Below, piece after piece: positions 9,289 through 18,726 of a DNA stretch of 64,000 nt; position 1 is the first letter of the stretch, and each line of letters begins with the position of its first letter. The notes below the pieces were generated by a model. That model did no database searches. It saw nothing but the letters and a program-made list of their open reading frames with translations, and was not told the origin of the DNA. The stretch lies in the NCBI GenBank assembly GCA_020444065.1, contig JAHLLQ010000003.1, forward strand, positions 773,065-837,064, given 5' to 3'. Both the position numbers and the translations under genes were made by a program. The stretch is from a bacterium. Its GTDB lineage: Bacteria; Sumerlaeota; Sumerlaeia; SLMS01; JAHLLQ01.

Positions 9289-10119
9289 ATGGGAATCAAA
9301 AAATACAAGCCCTACACACCGACGCGTCGCGAGATGACGACCAACTCCTACGAGGAATTGACTGCCTCGACACCGGAGAAGTCCCTTCTCGCCAAGAAGT
9401 CGAAGTCCGGTGGCCGCAACAACACCGGCCGTACCACTTGCCGTTTCCGTGGCGGTGGACATCGCCAGCACTACCGCAAGATCGACTTCCGTCGTGACAA
9501 GGACGGTATCCCGGCGAAGGTCGCCACGATCGAATACGATCCGAACCGCAGCGCGTTCATCGCTCTGTTGAACTACGTGGACGGCGAGAAGCGTTACATC
9601 ATCGCCCCGCGCGGTTTGAAGGTCGGCCAGATGCTGAACAGTGGCAAAGAGGCGGAAGCTCGTCTCGGCAACTGCCTGCCGCTGAACAAGATCCCGGTCG
9701 GTACGACGATTCACGCGATCGAGATGAAGCCCGGCAAGGGCGCGCAGCTCTGCCGCAGCGCCGGAACCTCCGCGATGCTCGTTGCTCGCGAAGGCAAGAT
9801 GGCCACGCTCCGCCTGCCGTCTGGTGAAGTCCGCGTCGTCATGGCAATCTGCCGCGCGACGATCGGCAGCACCAGCAACCCGGACCACAACCTGGTCGTT
9901 TACGGCAAGGCCGGCCGCACGCGCTGGATGGGACGTCGCCCGCACAACCGTGGCGTCACCATGAACCCGGTCGATCACCCGATGGGCGGCGGCGAAGGCC
10001 GTACGTCCGGTGGCCGGCACCCATGTTCGCCCTGGGGCCAGCCCGCGAAGGGTCACAAGACCCGCAAGAAGAAGAAGGCGAGCACGAAGTACATTGTTAC
10101 GCCGAGAAACCGCAAGTAA
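9289..10119 (+). CDS. rplB: 50S ribosomal protein L2
   Basis: 276 residues, normal length. It is required for subunit association and peptidyl-transferase function. Hallmarks seen are [10 protein letters not shown] at the start, [21 protein letters not shown] near 45-65, and the C-terminal globular end [23 protein letters not shown] segment followed by [18 protein letters not shown], which contains the conserved functional His. A Cys in [10 protein letters not shown] replaces the commoner Val/Ile; this looks like ordinary variation. Confidence 0.98.
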   Translation: MGIKKYKPYTPTRREMTTNSYEELTASTPEKSLLAKKSKSGGRNNTGRTTCRFRGGGHRQHYRKIDFRRDKDGIPAKVATIEYDPNRSAFIALLNYVDGEKRYIIAPRGLKVGQMLNSGKEAEARLGNCLPLNKIPVGTTIHAIEMKPGKGAQLCRSAGTSAMLVAREGKMATLRLPSGEVRVVMAICRATIGSTSNPDHNLVVYGKAGRTRWMGRRPHNRGVTMNPVDHPMGGGEGRTSGGRHPCSPWGQPAKGHKTRKKKKASTKYIVTPRNRK

Positions 10120-10164
10120 CCGATTCCGGACCGGAATCCGTCTTATTCGGAGGTTATACGAACG

Positions 10165-10443
10165 ATGCCCCGTTCACTGAAAAAGCCGCCTTTCGTTGAC
10201 GATCATCTCCTGGAGAAGGTCGAGGCTCTGAACGAATCCAACCAGAAGCGCGTGGTGAAGACCTGGTCGCGCCGCTCCATGATCATTCCGGACATGGTCG
10301 GTCACACCCTGGCGATCCACAATGGCAAGGGATTCGTCCCCGTCTTCATCAATGAAAACATGGTCGGCCACAAGTTGGGCGAATTCGCCCCGACGCGGAA
10401 CTTCCGCGGTCACGGCGGCAAGACGGCAAAGACCGTCCGGTAA
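10165..10443 (+). CDS. rpsS: 30S ribosomal protein S19
   Basis: 92 residues, normal length. It is a head protein of the small subunit that partners S13. It starts [20 protein letters not shown] and includes [16 protein letters not shown] and the C-terminal [16 protein letters not shown] motif. A GGAGG box lies about 9 nt upstream of the ATG. It lies 45 nt after rplB and 37 nt before rplV. Confidence 0.98.
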   Translation: MPRSLKKPPFVDDHLLEKVEALNESNQKRVVKTWSRRSMIIPDMVGHTLAIHNGKGFVPVFINENMVGHKLGEFAPTRNFRGHGGKTAKTVR

Positions 10444-10480
10444 TAGATACGGAAGAACGTCGAAAGGACATTAAGCGATC

Positions 10481-10885
10481 ATGGGTAGGCGAGAAAGAGA
10501 ACAGAAGAAGCGTCGCGAAGCGACCATCCCGACGACCCAGGACGGCCGCCAGGTTGTCTCGAAGTCGGTGACCCGTTTCGTGCGCTGCGCGCCGCGCAAG
10601 ATGGCTATCGTTGCTGACTTGATCCGCGACAAGCCCGTCGTGGAAGCGCTGGAGATCCTCCAGTTCACCCACCGGCCCTCGGCGATTCCGTACATCGAGC
10701 GCACGCTCAAGTCGGCCATCGCCAACGCCGAAAACGTCGCCCCCGACCCGTACGAACTGGTCGTCGGTGAAATCCGGGTCGAAGGTGCGCCGATGTTGAA
10801 GCGCATCCGTCCCGCCTCGATGGGCCGCGCCGTGCGCGTCCGTAAACGCATGAGCCACCTTTCGATTCTGCTCACCAGCGAGTGA
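10481..10885 (+). CDS. rplV: 50S ribosomal protein L22 with basic N-terminal extension
   Basis: 134 residues against about 110 in E. coli. The first ~25 residues (MGRREREQKKRREATIPTTQ) are a highly basic extension. The core follows with RFVRCAPRKMAIVADLIRDK and the tunnel-lining hairpin ending GAPMLKRIRPASMGRAVRVRK. It assembles early on 23S rRNA and lines the exit tunnel, where macrolide resistance changes map in other species. A short internal start is not obvious, so I keep the long form. Confidence 0.96.
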   Translation: MGRREREQKKRREATIPTTQDGRQVVSKSVTRFVRCAPRKMAIVADLIRDKPVVEALEILQFTHRPSAIPYIERTLKSAIANAENVAPDPYELVVGEIRVEGAPMLKRIRPASMGRAVRVRKRMSHLSILLTSE

Positions 10886-10926
10886 GCTAACGCTCGAACG
10901 ACTGAAGAACACCAGGAGGCATTCCC

Positions 10927-11568
10927 TTGGGTCAGAAAGTTCATCCTCACGGTTTCCGTCTCGGAGTCATTCACGACTGGCATTCACGCTGGTACGTTCC
11001 GAAAGACTATGCCGATACGCTCCACGAGGACATCCGCATCCGGCGCACGATTAAGCAGCGCTTCATGCATGCGGGCGTCTCGAAGATCGAGATCGAGCGG
11101 GCTGCCAAGCGCGCCAAGGTCACGATTCACACCGCCCGCCCCGGCATCATCATCGGCAAGAAGGGCAGTGAGATCGAAGGTCTTCGCCGCCAGCTCGAGG
11201 GCATGACGAGTCGTCAGATCGTCATCAACATCGAGGAAGTGAAGCGCCCGGATCTGGACGCGACCCTGGTTGCGGAAAACGTCGCAGGCCAGTTGCTGCG
11301 CCGCATCAGCTTCCGCCGCGCCATGAAGCGCACGGTTCAGAGCTGCATGAAGGCCGGCGCCCTGGGCGTCAAGATTGGCTGCGCAGGCCGCCTGGCCGGC
11401 GCCGAAATGGCCCGCAGCGAATGGTTCCGCGAAGGACGCGTGCCCCTGCACACGCTTCGCGCAGACATCGACTACGGAACCGCCGAAGCCAAGACCAAGT
11501 ACGGCCTGATTGGCATCAAGGTCTGGATCTTCCGCGGAGAAGTTCTTGGCAAGGATAAAAAGTCCTGA
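10927..11568 (+). CDS. rpsC: 30S ribosomal protein S3
   Basis: 213 residues, translated from a TTG start at 10927 preceded by AGGAGG 6-7 nt upstream; no ATG gives the correct N-terminus. [13 protein letters not shown] is the family start. The KH domain shows [14 protein letters not shown] (residues ~75-90), and the C-terminal domain begins near [14 protein letters not shown]. It is shorter at the C-terminus than the E. coli protein (233). S3 lines the mRNA entry tunnel. Confidence 0.97.
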   Translation: MGQKVHPHGFRLGVIHDWHSRWYVPKDYADTLHEDIRIRRTIKQRFMHAGVSKIEIERAAKRAKVTIHTARPGIIIGKKGSEIEGLRRQLEGMTSRQIVINIEEVKRPDLDATLVAENVAGQLLRRISFRRAMKRTVQSCMKAGALGVKIGCAGRLAGAEMARSEWFREGRVPLHTLRADIDYGTAEAKTKYGLIGIKVWIFRGEVLGKDKKS

Positions 11569-11604
11569 GGTTCTGAGACCAGGACCCGTTAGAGGAAGAA
11601 AGAC

Positions 11605-12042
11605 ATGCTGCTTCCAAAGCGACCAAAACATCGCAAAGTCCAAAAGGGCAAGCGCCGCGGCAAGGCCTATCGCGGCAGCACGCTGACCTTCGGCTCCTTC
11701 GGCATCAAAGCCATGGAGTGCGGATGGATCACGAACCGCCAGATCGAGGCCGCTCGTATCGCCATCACCCGTCACGTGAAGCGCGGTGGCAAGTTGTGGA
11801 TCAACATCTTCCCCGATAAGCCGCTGACCGTGAAGCCGGCCGAAACCCGCATGGGTAAGGGCAAGGGTAACCCCGAGCACTGGGTCGCCGTCGTCAAGCC
11901 CGGCCGCATCATGTTCGAGTTGGAAGGCGTTTCGATGGAGCTGGCTCGCGAGGCCATGACCCGTGCGATCCACAAGCTGCCCATCAGGGCCAAGTTCGTT
12001 TACCGCGAGGACCTCGCAGTGTCCTCTGAGGGAGGCGCCTGA
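11605..12042 (+). CDS. rplP: 50S ribosomal protein L16
   Basis: 145 residues (E. coli 136). It starts [19 protein letters not shown] and contains [20 protein letters not shown] and the conserved [19 protein letters not shown] segment. It helps position tRNA in the A site and organises the central protuberance. The extra length is a short C-terminal tail after AKFV. Only 2 nt separate its stop from the rpmC start. Confidence 0.98.
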   Translation: MLLPKRPKHRKVQKGKRRGKAYRGSTLTFGSFGIKAMECGWITNRQIEAARIAITRHVKRGGKLWINIFPDKPLTVKPAETRMGKGKGNPEHWVAVVKPGRIMFELEGVSMELAREAMTRAIHKLPIRAKFVYREDLAVSSEGGA

Positions 12043-12044
12043 TC

Positions 12045-12257
12045 ATGGCAAAGAACACACTGACCGCCGAGAAGCTGCGCGAGCAGTCCGTTGAGGAACT
12101 TCACCTGCTCTTGGAAGAATCCAAGCGTGAGCTCTTCAACATGCGGGTTCGTTCCACGACGAAGGAACTGACGGACCCGAACCAGATTCCGATGAAGAAG
12201 CGCGACATCGCGCGTATCAATACCATCCTGACAGAGAAAGCCCGTCAGGCCGGCTAA
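12045..12257 (+). CDS. rpmC: 50S ribosomal protein L29
   Basis: 70 residues, the normal size of this two-helix protein at the exit tunnel. Conserved features are the LREQSVEELHLLLEESKRELFNMR helix (written here only in part) and the second helix ending KKRDIARINTILTEKAR. It is tightly coupled to rplP with a 2-nt gap; the GGAGG inside the end of rplP serves as its ribosome-binding site. Confidence 0.97.
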   Translation: MAKNTLTAEKLREQSVEELHLLLEESKRELFNMRVRSTTKELTDPNQIPMKKRDIARINTILTEKARQAG

Positions 12258-12304
12258 GGGGCGATCCCCGATCGCCCTGATGTAGACTTAGGAGAGATAA
12301 TCCG

Positions 12305-12589
12305 ATGGCCGAACAAACGCCCGGAAACACCGTGGAACGCGCGAAGCCCAGAACCCAGATCGGGCTGGTGATGAGCTCCTCCATGGATAAGACCATCGTC
12401 GTCAAAGTTCAGCGACTGGTGAAGCACCGCGTGTACAAGAAGTACATTCGGCGCGACAAGAAACTCTACGTCCACGACGAGACCAACACCGCCAACCCCG
12501 GCGACAAGGTCGAGGTTGTGGAGATGACGCGGCCCCTTTCCAAAACGAAGCGTTATCGTCTTCGCAAGGTCGTGGAGCGCGCGAAGTAA
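12305..12589 (+). CDS. rpsQ: 30S ribosomal protein S17
   Basis: 94 residues (E. coli 84) with about 16 extra N-terminal residues (MAEQTPGNTVERAKPR). The OB-fold core has GLVMSSSMDKTIVVKVQR, then KYIRRDKKLYVHDETN, PGDKVEVVEMTRPLSKTKR and RLRKVVERAK, all diagnostic. It is a primary 16S rRNA 5'-domain binder. A GGAGAG box lies 8-10 nt before the ATG. Confidence 0.97.
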   Translation: MAEQTPGNTVERAKPRTQIGLVMSSSMDKTIVVKVQRLVKHRVYKKYIRRDKKLYVHDETNTANPGDKVEVVEMTRPLSKTKRYRLRKVVERAK

Positions 12590-12643
12590 TCCCGCCGCGG
12601 CGACGCGACGAGCAGACACTGGCTAACACCGGAGCAGGAAGCG

Positions 12644-13012
12644 ATGATTCAGGAATATACCGTACTCAACGTAGCGGACAACAGCGGCGCCCGCAAGATC
12701 CGCTGCTTCAAAGTCCTCGGCGGCACTCGCCGGCGTTACGCCTCGATTGGCGACGTCGTCGTGGCCTCCGTCCGCGAAGCGGACCCCCAGGGCAACGTCA
12801 AGAAGGGCCAGGTCGTGCGCGCCGTCATCGTGCGCACCGCCAAGGAAGTCGCCCGCGAGGATGGCAGCTACCTGCGCTTCTACGACAACGCGGCCGTCAT
12901 TATTAACGCCAACAATGAGCCCGTCGGCACTCGTATCTTTGGTGCCGTCGGCCGCGAACTGCGCGCCAAGAAATTCATGAAGATCGTCTCGCTGGCACCG
13001 GAAGTATTCTGA
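12644..13012 (+). CDS. rplN: 50S ribosomal protein L14
   Basis: 122 residues, exactly the usual length. It begins [20 protein letters not shown] and contains the [12 protein letters not shown] and [20 protein letters not shown] segments, then [17 protein letters not shown]. It forms part of inter-subunit bridge B8. It is the first gene of the historical spc operon, but here it simply continues from rpsQ after 54 nt without a visible promoter. Confidence 0.98.
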   Translation: MIQEYTVLNVADNSGARKIRCFKVLGGTRRRYASIGDVVVASVREADPQGNVKKGQVVRAVIVRTAKEVAREDGSYLRFYDNAAVIINANNEPVGTRIFGAVGRELRAKKFMKIVSLAPEVF

Positions 13013-13049
13013 GAGACGATCGCAACGAGCCAAGGAGCGGCTAGATACG

Positions 13050-13400
13050 ATGAAGTGCAAGATTCGTAAAGGCGACCTCGTTGAGGTCATTTCCGGACCC
13101 TACCGCGCCCGCAAAGGCGAACCCGCCCTGCGTGGCCGTGTTTTGGAAGTCTACCCGAAGGCCAGCCGCGTGCTGGTCGAGGGAGTCAACCACCTGGTGC
13201 ATCACGAGAAAGTTCAGAGCACCCAGGGCGGCCAGACCGGCGGCATCATTGAGCGCGAAGAGCCCATCCACATCAGCAATATTGCTCTCGTGGATCCGAA
13301 GACCGACAAGCCCGTTCGCGTCGGCATCGAAACGCAAGACGACGGACGACGTGTTCGCGTGACCCGCGGACGTAACAGCTCCGGCTCTATCGTCGAATAA
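13050..13400 (+). CDS. rplX: 50S ribosomal protein L24
   Basis: 116 residues (usual ~104). The N-terminal KOW motif is [20 protein letters not shown], followed by [21 protein letters not shown] and the [19 protein letters not shown] strand. It is an assembly initiator that binds the 5' end of 23S rRNA. The C-terminus is slightly longer and basic/Ser-rich ([12 protein letters not shown]). The zinc-ribbon end of some archaeal homologues is absent, as expected. Confidence 0.97.
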   Translation: MKCKIRKGDLVEVISGPYRARKGEPALRGRVLEVYPKASRVLVEGVNHLVHHEKVQSTQGGQTGGIIEREEPIHISNIALVDPKTDKPVRVGIETQDDGRRVRVTRGRNSSGSIVE

Positions 13401-13446
13401 GACGACCTAAAGATATACAGGAAGACCCCAAGGGAAGAATCGACCC

Positions 13447-14040
13447 ATGGCAGAGAAGAAGAAAAAAGAAGAAGGCGCAGGGACCCAGGCACCGCTGGCG
13501 CCGCCCCGGTTGCAGACACGCTACCGCGAAGTAGTGGTCCCCGAGCTTCAGAAGAAGTTCAACTACGATAACGTCATGCAGATCCCGCGCATCCAGAAGG
13601 TTGTGGTAAACATGGGTGTGGGCGAGGCGTCTCGTGACATCAAGGAACTGGACGCGGCGGAAAAAGAGCTGGCCCTCGTGGTTGGCCAGAAGCCCCGCAC
13701 GACGCGAGCGAAGATCAGCGTCTCTCAGTTCAAGATTCGCCAGGGTATGCCCGTCGGCTGTTTCGTGACTCTTCGCGGCCGCCGCATGTGGGACTTCCTG
13801 GATCGCCTGATCAACGTTGCGATTCCTCGTATTCGCGACTTCCGCGGCCTTCCCGGCAACGCTTTCGATGGACGCGGCAACCACTCGCTCGGCATTCGCG
13901 AGCACTCGATCTTCATCGAGTTGGACTATAACACCATCTCCAAAGCTCGGGGGATGAACATTACGACCGTGACGACCGCCAAGTCGGACGAGGAAGCCAA
14001 AGAGCTTCTCCGCCTTCTTGGAATGGCGTTCCGCAACTAA
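13447..14040 (+). CDS. rplE: 50S ribosomal protein L5 with N-terminal extension
   Basis: 197 residues versus ~179 usual. The first ~22 residues ([20 protein letters not shown]) are an unusual Lys-rich then Ala/Pro-rich extension. The core begins [20 protein letters not shown] and shows [34 protein letters not shown] and [20 protein letters not shown]. It binds 5S rRNA and contacts the P-site tRNA. The extension may be real or partly a start-site artefact; GGGAAGAATCGACCC just upstream supports the ATG used here. Confidence 0.97.
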   Translation: MAEKKKKEEGAGTQAPLAPPRLQTRYREVVVPELQKKFNYDNVMQIPRIQKVVVNMGVGEASRDIKELDAAEKELALVVGQKPRTTRAKISVSQFKIRQGMPVGCFVTLRGRRMWDFLDRLINVAIPRIRDFRGLPGNAFDGRGNHSLGIREHSIFIELDYNTISKARGMNITTVTTAKSDEEAKELLRLLGMAFRN

Positions 14041-14054
14041 GACGGAGGCACGAC

Positions 14055-14240
14055 GTGGCACGCACAAGTCAAATGGCAAAAGCACGCAGGAAGCCCAAGT
14101 TCAAGGTTCGGCAGAACAACCGCTGCCCGATCTGTGGACGCTCCCGCGCCTACATGCGCACGTTCAAAATGTGCCGCCTGTGTTTCCGCAAGCTGGCCAA
14201 CGAAGGACAGATCCCGGGCGTCACCAAGTCGTCCTGGTAA
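14055..14240 (+). CDS. rpsN: 30S ribosomal protein S14, zinc-binding type Z
   Basis: 61 residues from a GTG start at 14055 with GGAGG 7-8 nt before it. Two CXXC pairs are seen: CPIC (near residue 27) and CRLC (near 43), with [12 protein letters not shown] between them, so this is the short zinc-ribbon form (about 61 aa), not the ~100 aa zinc-free paralogue. It is a late-assembling head protein. A zinc-free copy, if one exists, is outside the window. Confidence 0.97.
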   Translation: MARTSQMAKARRKPKFKVRQNNRCPICGRSRAYMRTFKMCRLCFRKLANEGQIPGVTKSSW

Positions 14241-14288
14241 CCCCGCACTATTTGCACTGGAAGTCTCACGGAGGTTTATCCGTTCACA

Positions 14289-14687
14289 ATGACGCACACG
14301 GATCCCATTGCTGACATGTTGACCCGAATTCGGAACGCCAATGGCGTGGGCAAAGACCATGTCGATATTCCGAATTCAAAGATGAAGGTCGCTATCGCCC
14401 GTATTCTCAAGGACGAGGGCTTCATCAAGTACTACAAAGTGATGCGCACCGACAAGCAGGGCACCATTCGCGTGTTCCTGAAGTACGGGCCGAACCGCGA
14501 AAAGGTTCTCAATGGCCTCGAGCGCATCAGCAAGCCGGGTATCCGGCGCTACGTGAAATCCGACGAGATTCCGCGCGTTCGCGGCGGGCTGGGTATCACC
14601 ATCCTGTCCACCTCGCATGGAATCCTCACTGGGCAAGACTGCCGCCGACAGAAGGTCGGCGGGGAAATTCTCTGCACCGTCTGGTAA
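14289..14687 (+). CDS. rpsH: 30S ribosomal protein S8
   Basis: 132 residues, normal length. It begins [20 protein letters not shown] and includes [24 protein letters not shown] central strands. The C-terminal signature is [20 protein letters not shown]. It binds the 16S rRNA central domain and represses the spc operon in E. coli. A GGAGG box lies about 10 nt before the ATG. Confidence 0.98.
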   Translation: MTHTDPIADMLTRIRNANGVGKDHVDIPNSKMKVAIARILKDEGFIKYYKVMRTDKQGTIRVFLKYGPNREKVLNGLERISKPGIRRYVKSDEIPRVRGGLGITILSTSHGILTGQDCRRQKVGGEILCTVW

Positions 14688-14707
14688 GGTGCTGGAGGGA
14701 CTGAATC

Positions 14708-15247
14708 GTGTCTCGTATTGGTAAACTTCCGATTCCCATCCCCAAGGGTGTCGAAGTCAAAATCAACAAGTCGAATGTCACCGTCAAGGGCCCCAAGGGC
14801 ACCTTGGCCGTGGACACCGAAGGCCGCGTGGAAGTCAAGGTCGAGGACAATAACATTATTGTCCAGCGCTTTGACGACCAGCGCCAGTCCAAGGCCTTTC
14901 ACGGCCTCTACCAGCGCCTGATCGCCAACAACGTTGTTGGCGTTACCGAGGGTTTCCGCAAGGAGCTCGAGATCCAGGGCGTTGGTTACCGCGCTGCCAT
15001 GGAAGGCAAGGACCTGGTCCTGAGCCTCGGCTACTCGCATCCCATCCGTGTGACGCCGCCGGAAGGCGTCGTCTTCCAGGCTCCGAAGCCGACGGAAGTG
15101 ATCGTCGAGGGCGCGGACAAGCAGGTCGTCGGTCAGCTCGCCGCGAACATCCGCGGCTGGCGTCCCCCCGAGCCCTACAAGGGCAAGGGCGTACGCTACA
15201 AGGGCGAGTACGTCCGCCGCAAGGTCGGCAAGGCCAGCGGTAAGTAA
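14708..15247 (+). CDS. rplF: 50S ribosomal protein L6
   Basis: 179 residues, normal length, translated from a GTG at 14708 with GGAGG 7-8 nt upstream. It starts SRIGKLPIPIPKGVEVKINK and contains VTVKGPKGTL, GVGYRAAMEGKDLVLSLGYS, and the C-terminal RPPEPYKGKGVRYKGEYVRR signature. The protein consists of two homologous alpha/beta repeats and sits near the sarcin-ricin loop. It is followed by a 71-nt gap before rplR. Confidence 0.98.
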   Translation: MSRIGKLPIPIPKGVEVKINKSNVTVKGPKGTLAVDTEGRVEVKVEDNNIIVQRFDDQRQSKAFHGLYQRLIANNVVGVTEGFRKELEIQGVGYRAAMEGKDLVLSLGYSHPIRVTPPEGVVFQAPKPTEVIVEGADKQVVGQLAANIRGWRPPEPYKGKGVRYKGEYVRRKVGKASGK

Positions 15248-15318
15248 CCTATAAACTTCAACCCGCGCCGAAAGGGCTACGAAGCGTCCTTTCCAATAAG
15301 CCGGGAGGCACAGGCGAA

Positions 15319-15711
15319 ATGAAACTGAAGAGAACACTCAAGCATCGCAGAGATAAGTGGGGCCGCCAGTACCGGCGCCACCTGCGCGTGCGCAATCGGG
15401 TCAGCGGCAGCACCGAGCGTCCTCGCGTGATGGTTCGCAAGACCCTGAAGCACCTGTACGCACAGGTCATCGACGACTCGCCGACCGCCGGCAGCAAGAC
15501 GCTGTTCTGCGTCAGCACCGTCGAGCGCGACGGCGTGAAGAACAAGGGCTACGCCAACATCGAAAACGCCAAGAAGGTCGGTGCCGCCGTCGGTGCAGCC
15601 CTTCAGGAGCGCGGCATCAAGGCCGTCGTCTTCGATCGCGGCGGATATCGCTACCACGGCTGCGTGAAGGCCTTGTGCGATGCGATGCGCGAATCCGGAA
15701 TTCAAGTCTGA
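15319..15711 (+). CDS. rplR: 50S ribosomal protein L18
   Basis: 130 residues (usual 115-122). Conserved features are RNRVSGSTERPRVMVRKTLKHLYAQVIDD-type strand (residues ~25-50, quoted in part), a central GAAVGAALQERGIKAVVFDR and the end RYHGCVKALCDAMRESGI. It binds 5S rRNA together with L5. A GGGAGGC box is ~10 nt before the ATG. The N-terminus MKLKRTLKHRRDKWGRQYRR is basic, as expected. Confidence 0.97.
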   Translation: MKLKRTLKHRRDKWGRQYRRHLRVRNRVSGSTERPRVMVRKTLKHLYAQVIDDSPTAGSKTLFCVSTVERDGVKNKGYANIENAKKVGAAVGAALQERGIKAVVFDRGGYRYHGCVKALCDAMRESGIQV

Positions 15712-15766
15712 CCAGGCTCGATAGCCGGCAAACAGAGTACGACTCTCAACTCGACTGGATACGAAG

Positions 15767-16504
15767 ATGACGGTAATGGACGAGCAGAAAGATCAGGAAA
15801 CGACTCAAGAAACCGTGGTGACTCCCTATGACCGCGTCGGGCGCATCGATGCCTCGAAGCTGGACCTTCGCGAAGAAGTAGTGAGCCTGAACCGCGTTGC
15901 CAAGGTGGTCAAGGGTGGCCGGCGCTTCAGCTTCGCCGCACTGGTCGTCGTTGGCGACGGACACGGACACGTCGGCGTGGGCTTTGGCAAAGCCAATGAA
16001 GTTCCCGCCGCTATTCAGAAGGCCATCGAAGCGGGCAAGCGGGCGATGATCGTCGTGCCCATCATTGGTCGAACCATTCCGCACGATATTATCGGACGCT
16101 ACGGCGCCGGTAAGGTCCTGCTGCGCCCCGCGTCCGAAGGTACCGGCCTGATCGCCGGCCCGGCGGTGCGTGCCGTCCTCGAACTGGCCGGCCTGCAGGA
16201 CTGCTTGAGCAAGGTCCTCGGAACCGAGAACCAGCTCAACGTGGTCAAGGCCACCTTCCAGGGCCTCAAGGACCTCGGCAGTGCGGAAGACGTTGCAACG
16301 CTGCGCGGCAAGACCCTGGAGGAACTCCTGGGCCGCAAGGGCGCCGAGCGCTATCGCAAGGGCCGCGAAGAAGCCATGAGCCGTAAAGCGGAAGTGGTTC
16401 AGCAGAAGCGCGAAGACAAGTCACGCCGCGGCACTTACACCGCCGGTGGTGGCGGACGTCGCCGTCGTGATGAAGACAGCGACGACAACTCCTCCAAATC
16501 TTGA
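15767..16504 (+). CDS. rpsE: 30S ribosomal protein S5 with long C-terminal extension
   Basis: 245 residues, about 75 longer than the usual ~165-170. The double-stranded-RNA-binding half ([20 protein letters not shown], then [20 protein letters not shown]) and the RNase-PH-like half ([20 protein letters not shown]) are normal. After [20 protein letters not shown] there is an unusual tail with a Gly/Arg run and an acidic end ([19 protein letters not shown]). S5 controls decoding accuracy and lines the mRNA entry. The tail composition suggests a disordered RNA- or protein-binding arm (inference). An alternative ATG lies 9 nt downstream. Confidence 0.96.
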   Translation: MTVMDEQKDQETTQETVVTPYDRVGRIDASKLDLREEVVSLNRVAKVVKGGRRFSFAALVVVGDGHGHVGVGFGKANEVPAAIQKAIEAGKRAMIVVPIIGRTIPHDIIGRYGAGKVLLRPASEGTGLIAGPAVRAVLELAGLQDCLSKVLGTENQLNVVKATFQGLKDLGSAEDVATLRGKTLEELLGRKGAERYRKGREEAMSRKAEVVQQKREDKSRRGTYTAGGGGRRRRDEDSDDNSSKS

Positions 16505-16572
16505 GAGCGAAACCGGCGGGCGGTCTCCTTCGCTGAGACCACCCTCCCACTGATACCGGGAGTATTGGCGAG

Positions 16573-16758
16573 ATGAAGAAGGTCAAGGTTACATGGAAGA
16601 AGAGTACGATCGGGACGATCCAGAAGCACCGTCGCACGATCGAGGCTCTCGGCCTGCACCGCGTAGGCCATAGTGTGGTCAAGGAACTGACACCGCAAAT
16701 CCAGGGGATGATCGACAACGTCGATTACCTCGTTGAAGTCGAGGAAGTGACAGAATAA
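16573..16758 (+). CDS. rpmD: 50S ribosomal protein L30
   Basis: 61 residues, usual size. It starts [20 protein letters not shown] and contains [20 protein letters not shown], the conserved L30 core motif. It is a small alpha/beta protein on the large subunit. Its TAA stop and the ATG of rplO share one base (TAATG), so the two are translationally coupled. Confidence 0.96.
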   Translation: MKKVKVTWKKSTIGTIQKHRRTIEALGLHRVGHSVVKELTPQIQGMIDNVDYLVEVEEVTE

Positions 16759-17198
16759 TGAAACTTCACGAGTTGCCCGGCGATCCCGGGATGAAGCAGA
16801 AGAAGAAGCGCCTCGGCCGCGGCGAAGGCAGCGGACGTGGCAAGACTGCCGGCAAGGGCCACAAGGGCAAGCAAGCTCGCTCGGGCTCCGGCAAGGGCCC
16901 GTACTTCGAAGGCGGCCAGATGCCTCTGATCCGCCGTATTCCGAAGTTCGGATTCAGCAATCCCTTCCGCGTCGAGTACGAAGCCGTCAACGTGGCCGCC
17001 CTCGAGAAGAAGTTCGAGGCTGGCGCCACCGTCGATCGCGCTGCTCTGGAAGCCGCCAAGCTGGTTCGCACGAGCAAGCCCGTCAAGGTTCTGGGCAACG
17101 GCGAAATCAGCAAGGCTCTGACGATCAAGGCCAACGCTTTCTCGAAGAGCGCGGCCGAGAAGATCGCAGCGGCCGGAGGCACGGCGGAAGTCGTCTGA
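16758..17198 (+). CDS. rplO: 50S ribosomal protein L15
   Basis: 146 residues, normal length. It starts [20 protein letters not shown] and continues with the Gly/Arg/Lys-rich arm [20 protein letters not shown], then [15 protein letters not shown] and the C-terminal domain ending [12 protein letters not shown]. It threads a long basic arm into 23S rRNA. It overlaps rpmD by one base and precedes secY by 46 nt, the canonical spc order. Confidence 0.98.
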   Translation: MKLHELPGDPGMKQKKKRLGRGEGSGRGKTAGKGHKGKQARSGSGKGPYFEGGQMPLIRRIPKFGFSNPFRVEYEAVNVAALEKKFEAGATVDRAALEAAKLVRTSKPVKVLGNGEISKALTIKANAFSKSAAEKIAAAGGTAEVV

Positions 17199-17244
17199 AC
17201 TTAACTTTCAAGCGCCCCGGCGCATGAACCAGGTTGGTTAGCGA

Positions 17245-18681
17245 ATGTTTGGTACAGTAGCGAACCTTTGGAAGATCAAGGACCTGCGTAAGAAGATCCT
17301 CTACACGTTGTGGATGATCGCTGTGTTCCGCATTGGCGCTCACATTCCGACGCCTTTCGTGAACACCGAGACGGTTCGTGAGTTCTTCGAGAAAGCCTCT
17401 GGCGCAGGCCAGGGCGTTTTCTCCATGGTCGACATGTTCACCGGCGGTGCATTCAGCCAGATGACGATCATGGCCCTGGGCATCATGCCCTACATCTCGG
17501 CCCAGATTATTATCCAGCTCTTGATGGTCGTTGTCCCACGCCTTGAGAAGATGAAGAAGGAAGGCGAGGCCGGCACCAAGAAGATCGAGCAGTACTCCCG
17601 CTACGGCACCGTCGCCCTGGCGGGGTTCCAGTCTCTTGGCCTCGGCATGCTGATGATCAGCCAGGGCTGGGTGACGCCGATGATGGAACAGCACCGCGTG
17701 ATTTTCATGCTGCTCACGATGTTCTCGATGACCGCCGGCACCACGCTGTTGATGTGGATCGGCGAGCGCATCACGGAGAACGGCGTCGGCAACGGCATCT
17801 CGCTCATTATTGCTCTCGGCATCATGGCAGCCTATCCCGGCGCCGTCAGCCAGACCTACGCCCGCCTTCACTTCCAGGACCTTTCGAAGATCTGGGTTCC
17901 GGTCATCGCCGGGCTCTGCATCGTCATGACCGTCCTCATCATTGCCATGCAGGAAGGATCCCGCAAGATTCCCATCCAGCATGCGCGACGCACCGTCGGC
18001 CGGCGTGTCCAGCAGGCGCAGACCAACTACCTGCCCCTGAAGGTCAACACCGCGGGCGTTATCCCGGTGATCTTCTCCAGTGCCATCCTTACCCTGCCCC
18101 AGACTTTGCTGGGCTGGGTCGGCACTGGCCAGTCGGGAGCCATGGCCGGTCTCGGCACCTGGTTCTCCCCATATTCCCCCTATAACCTCTACGACGCCTT
18201 CGGCATTCAGAAGGAAAGCATCTTCCTTCTGCTGAAGTCTGCGAACCTGTACACGTTGTTGTACATGATCCTGACGGCATTCTTCTGCTTCTTCTACACC
18301 GCGGTGACCTTCAATCCGCAGGATGTCGCAGATAACCTGAAGCGTGCCGGCGCGTTTATCCCGGGCTACCGTCCCGGCAAGCAGACTGCCGACTACATCG
18401 ACATGGTCCTGACACGCATCACCACGGTGGGCGCGATCTTCCTGGTCGGTGTGGCTCTCGTTCCTCAGATCCTGTCGAATGCCTTCGGCATTGCATACAG
18501 TACTGCACAGTTCGCCGGTGGCACGGGACTCATCATCGTGGTCGGCGTTATATTGGACACCATGAAGCGCGTGGAGAGCCAGTTGCTGCTGCGCCACTAC
18601 GATGGCTTCAAGATTCGGCGCCAGGCGGGTGCCGGCGGCCGCGGCGAGTCTCGTCGCTGGTCGGGACGCAAGGCGCAGTAA
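17245..18681 (+). CDS. secY: protein translocase subunit SecY
   Basis: 478 residues, ten membrane segments, inner-membrane channel of the Sec translocon. It begins FGTVANLWKIKDLRKKILYT and contains FRIGAHIPTPFVNT. Plug-region residues around GGAFSQMTIMALGIMPYISA and the C5-loop motif with SRKIPIQHARRTVGRR are recognisable. A C-terminal tail of ~35 residues is rich in Gly/Arg (RQAGAGGRGESRRW) and longer than in E. coli (443 aa). It is required for export of the many signal-peptide proteins in this window. Confidence 0.98.
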   Translation: MFGTVANLWKIKDLRKKILYTLWMIAVFRIGAHIPTPFVNTETVREFFEKASGAGQGVFSMVDMFTGGAFSQMTIMALGIMPYISAQIIIQLLMVVVPRLEKMKKEGEAGTKKIEQYSRYGTVALAGFQSLGLGMLMISQGWVTPMMEQHRVIFMLLTMFSMTAGTTLLMWIGERITENGVGNGISLIIALGIMAAYPGAVSQTYARLHFQDLSKIWVPVIAGLCIVMTVLIIAMQEGSRKIPIQHARRTVGRRVQQAQTNYLPLKVNTAGVIPVIFSSAILTLPQTLLGWVGTGQSGAMAGLGTWFSPYSPYNLYDAFGIQKESIFLLLKSANLYTLLYMILTAFFCFFYTAVTFNPQDVADNLKRAGAFIPGYRPGKQTADYIDMVLTRITTVGAIFLVGVALVPQILSNAFGIAYSTAQFAGGTGLIIVVGVILDTMKRVESQLLLRHYDGFKIRRQAGAGGRGESRRWSGRKAQ

Positions 18682-18726
18682 GATTCTCGGAGAGCGGACC
18701 AACCATCGCCAGGGAGGGAGCCTTCT

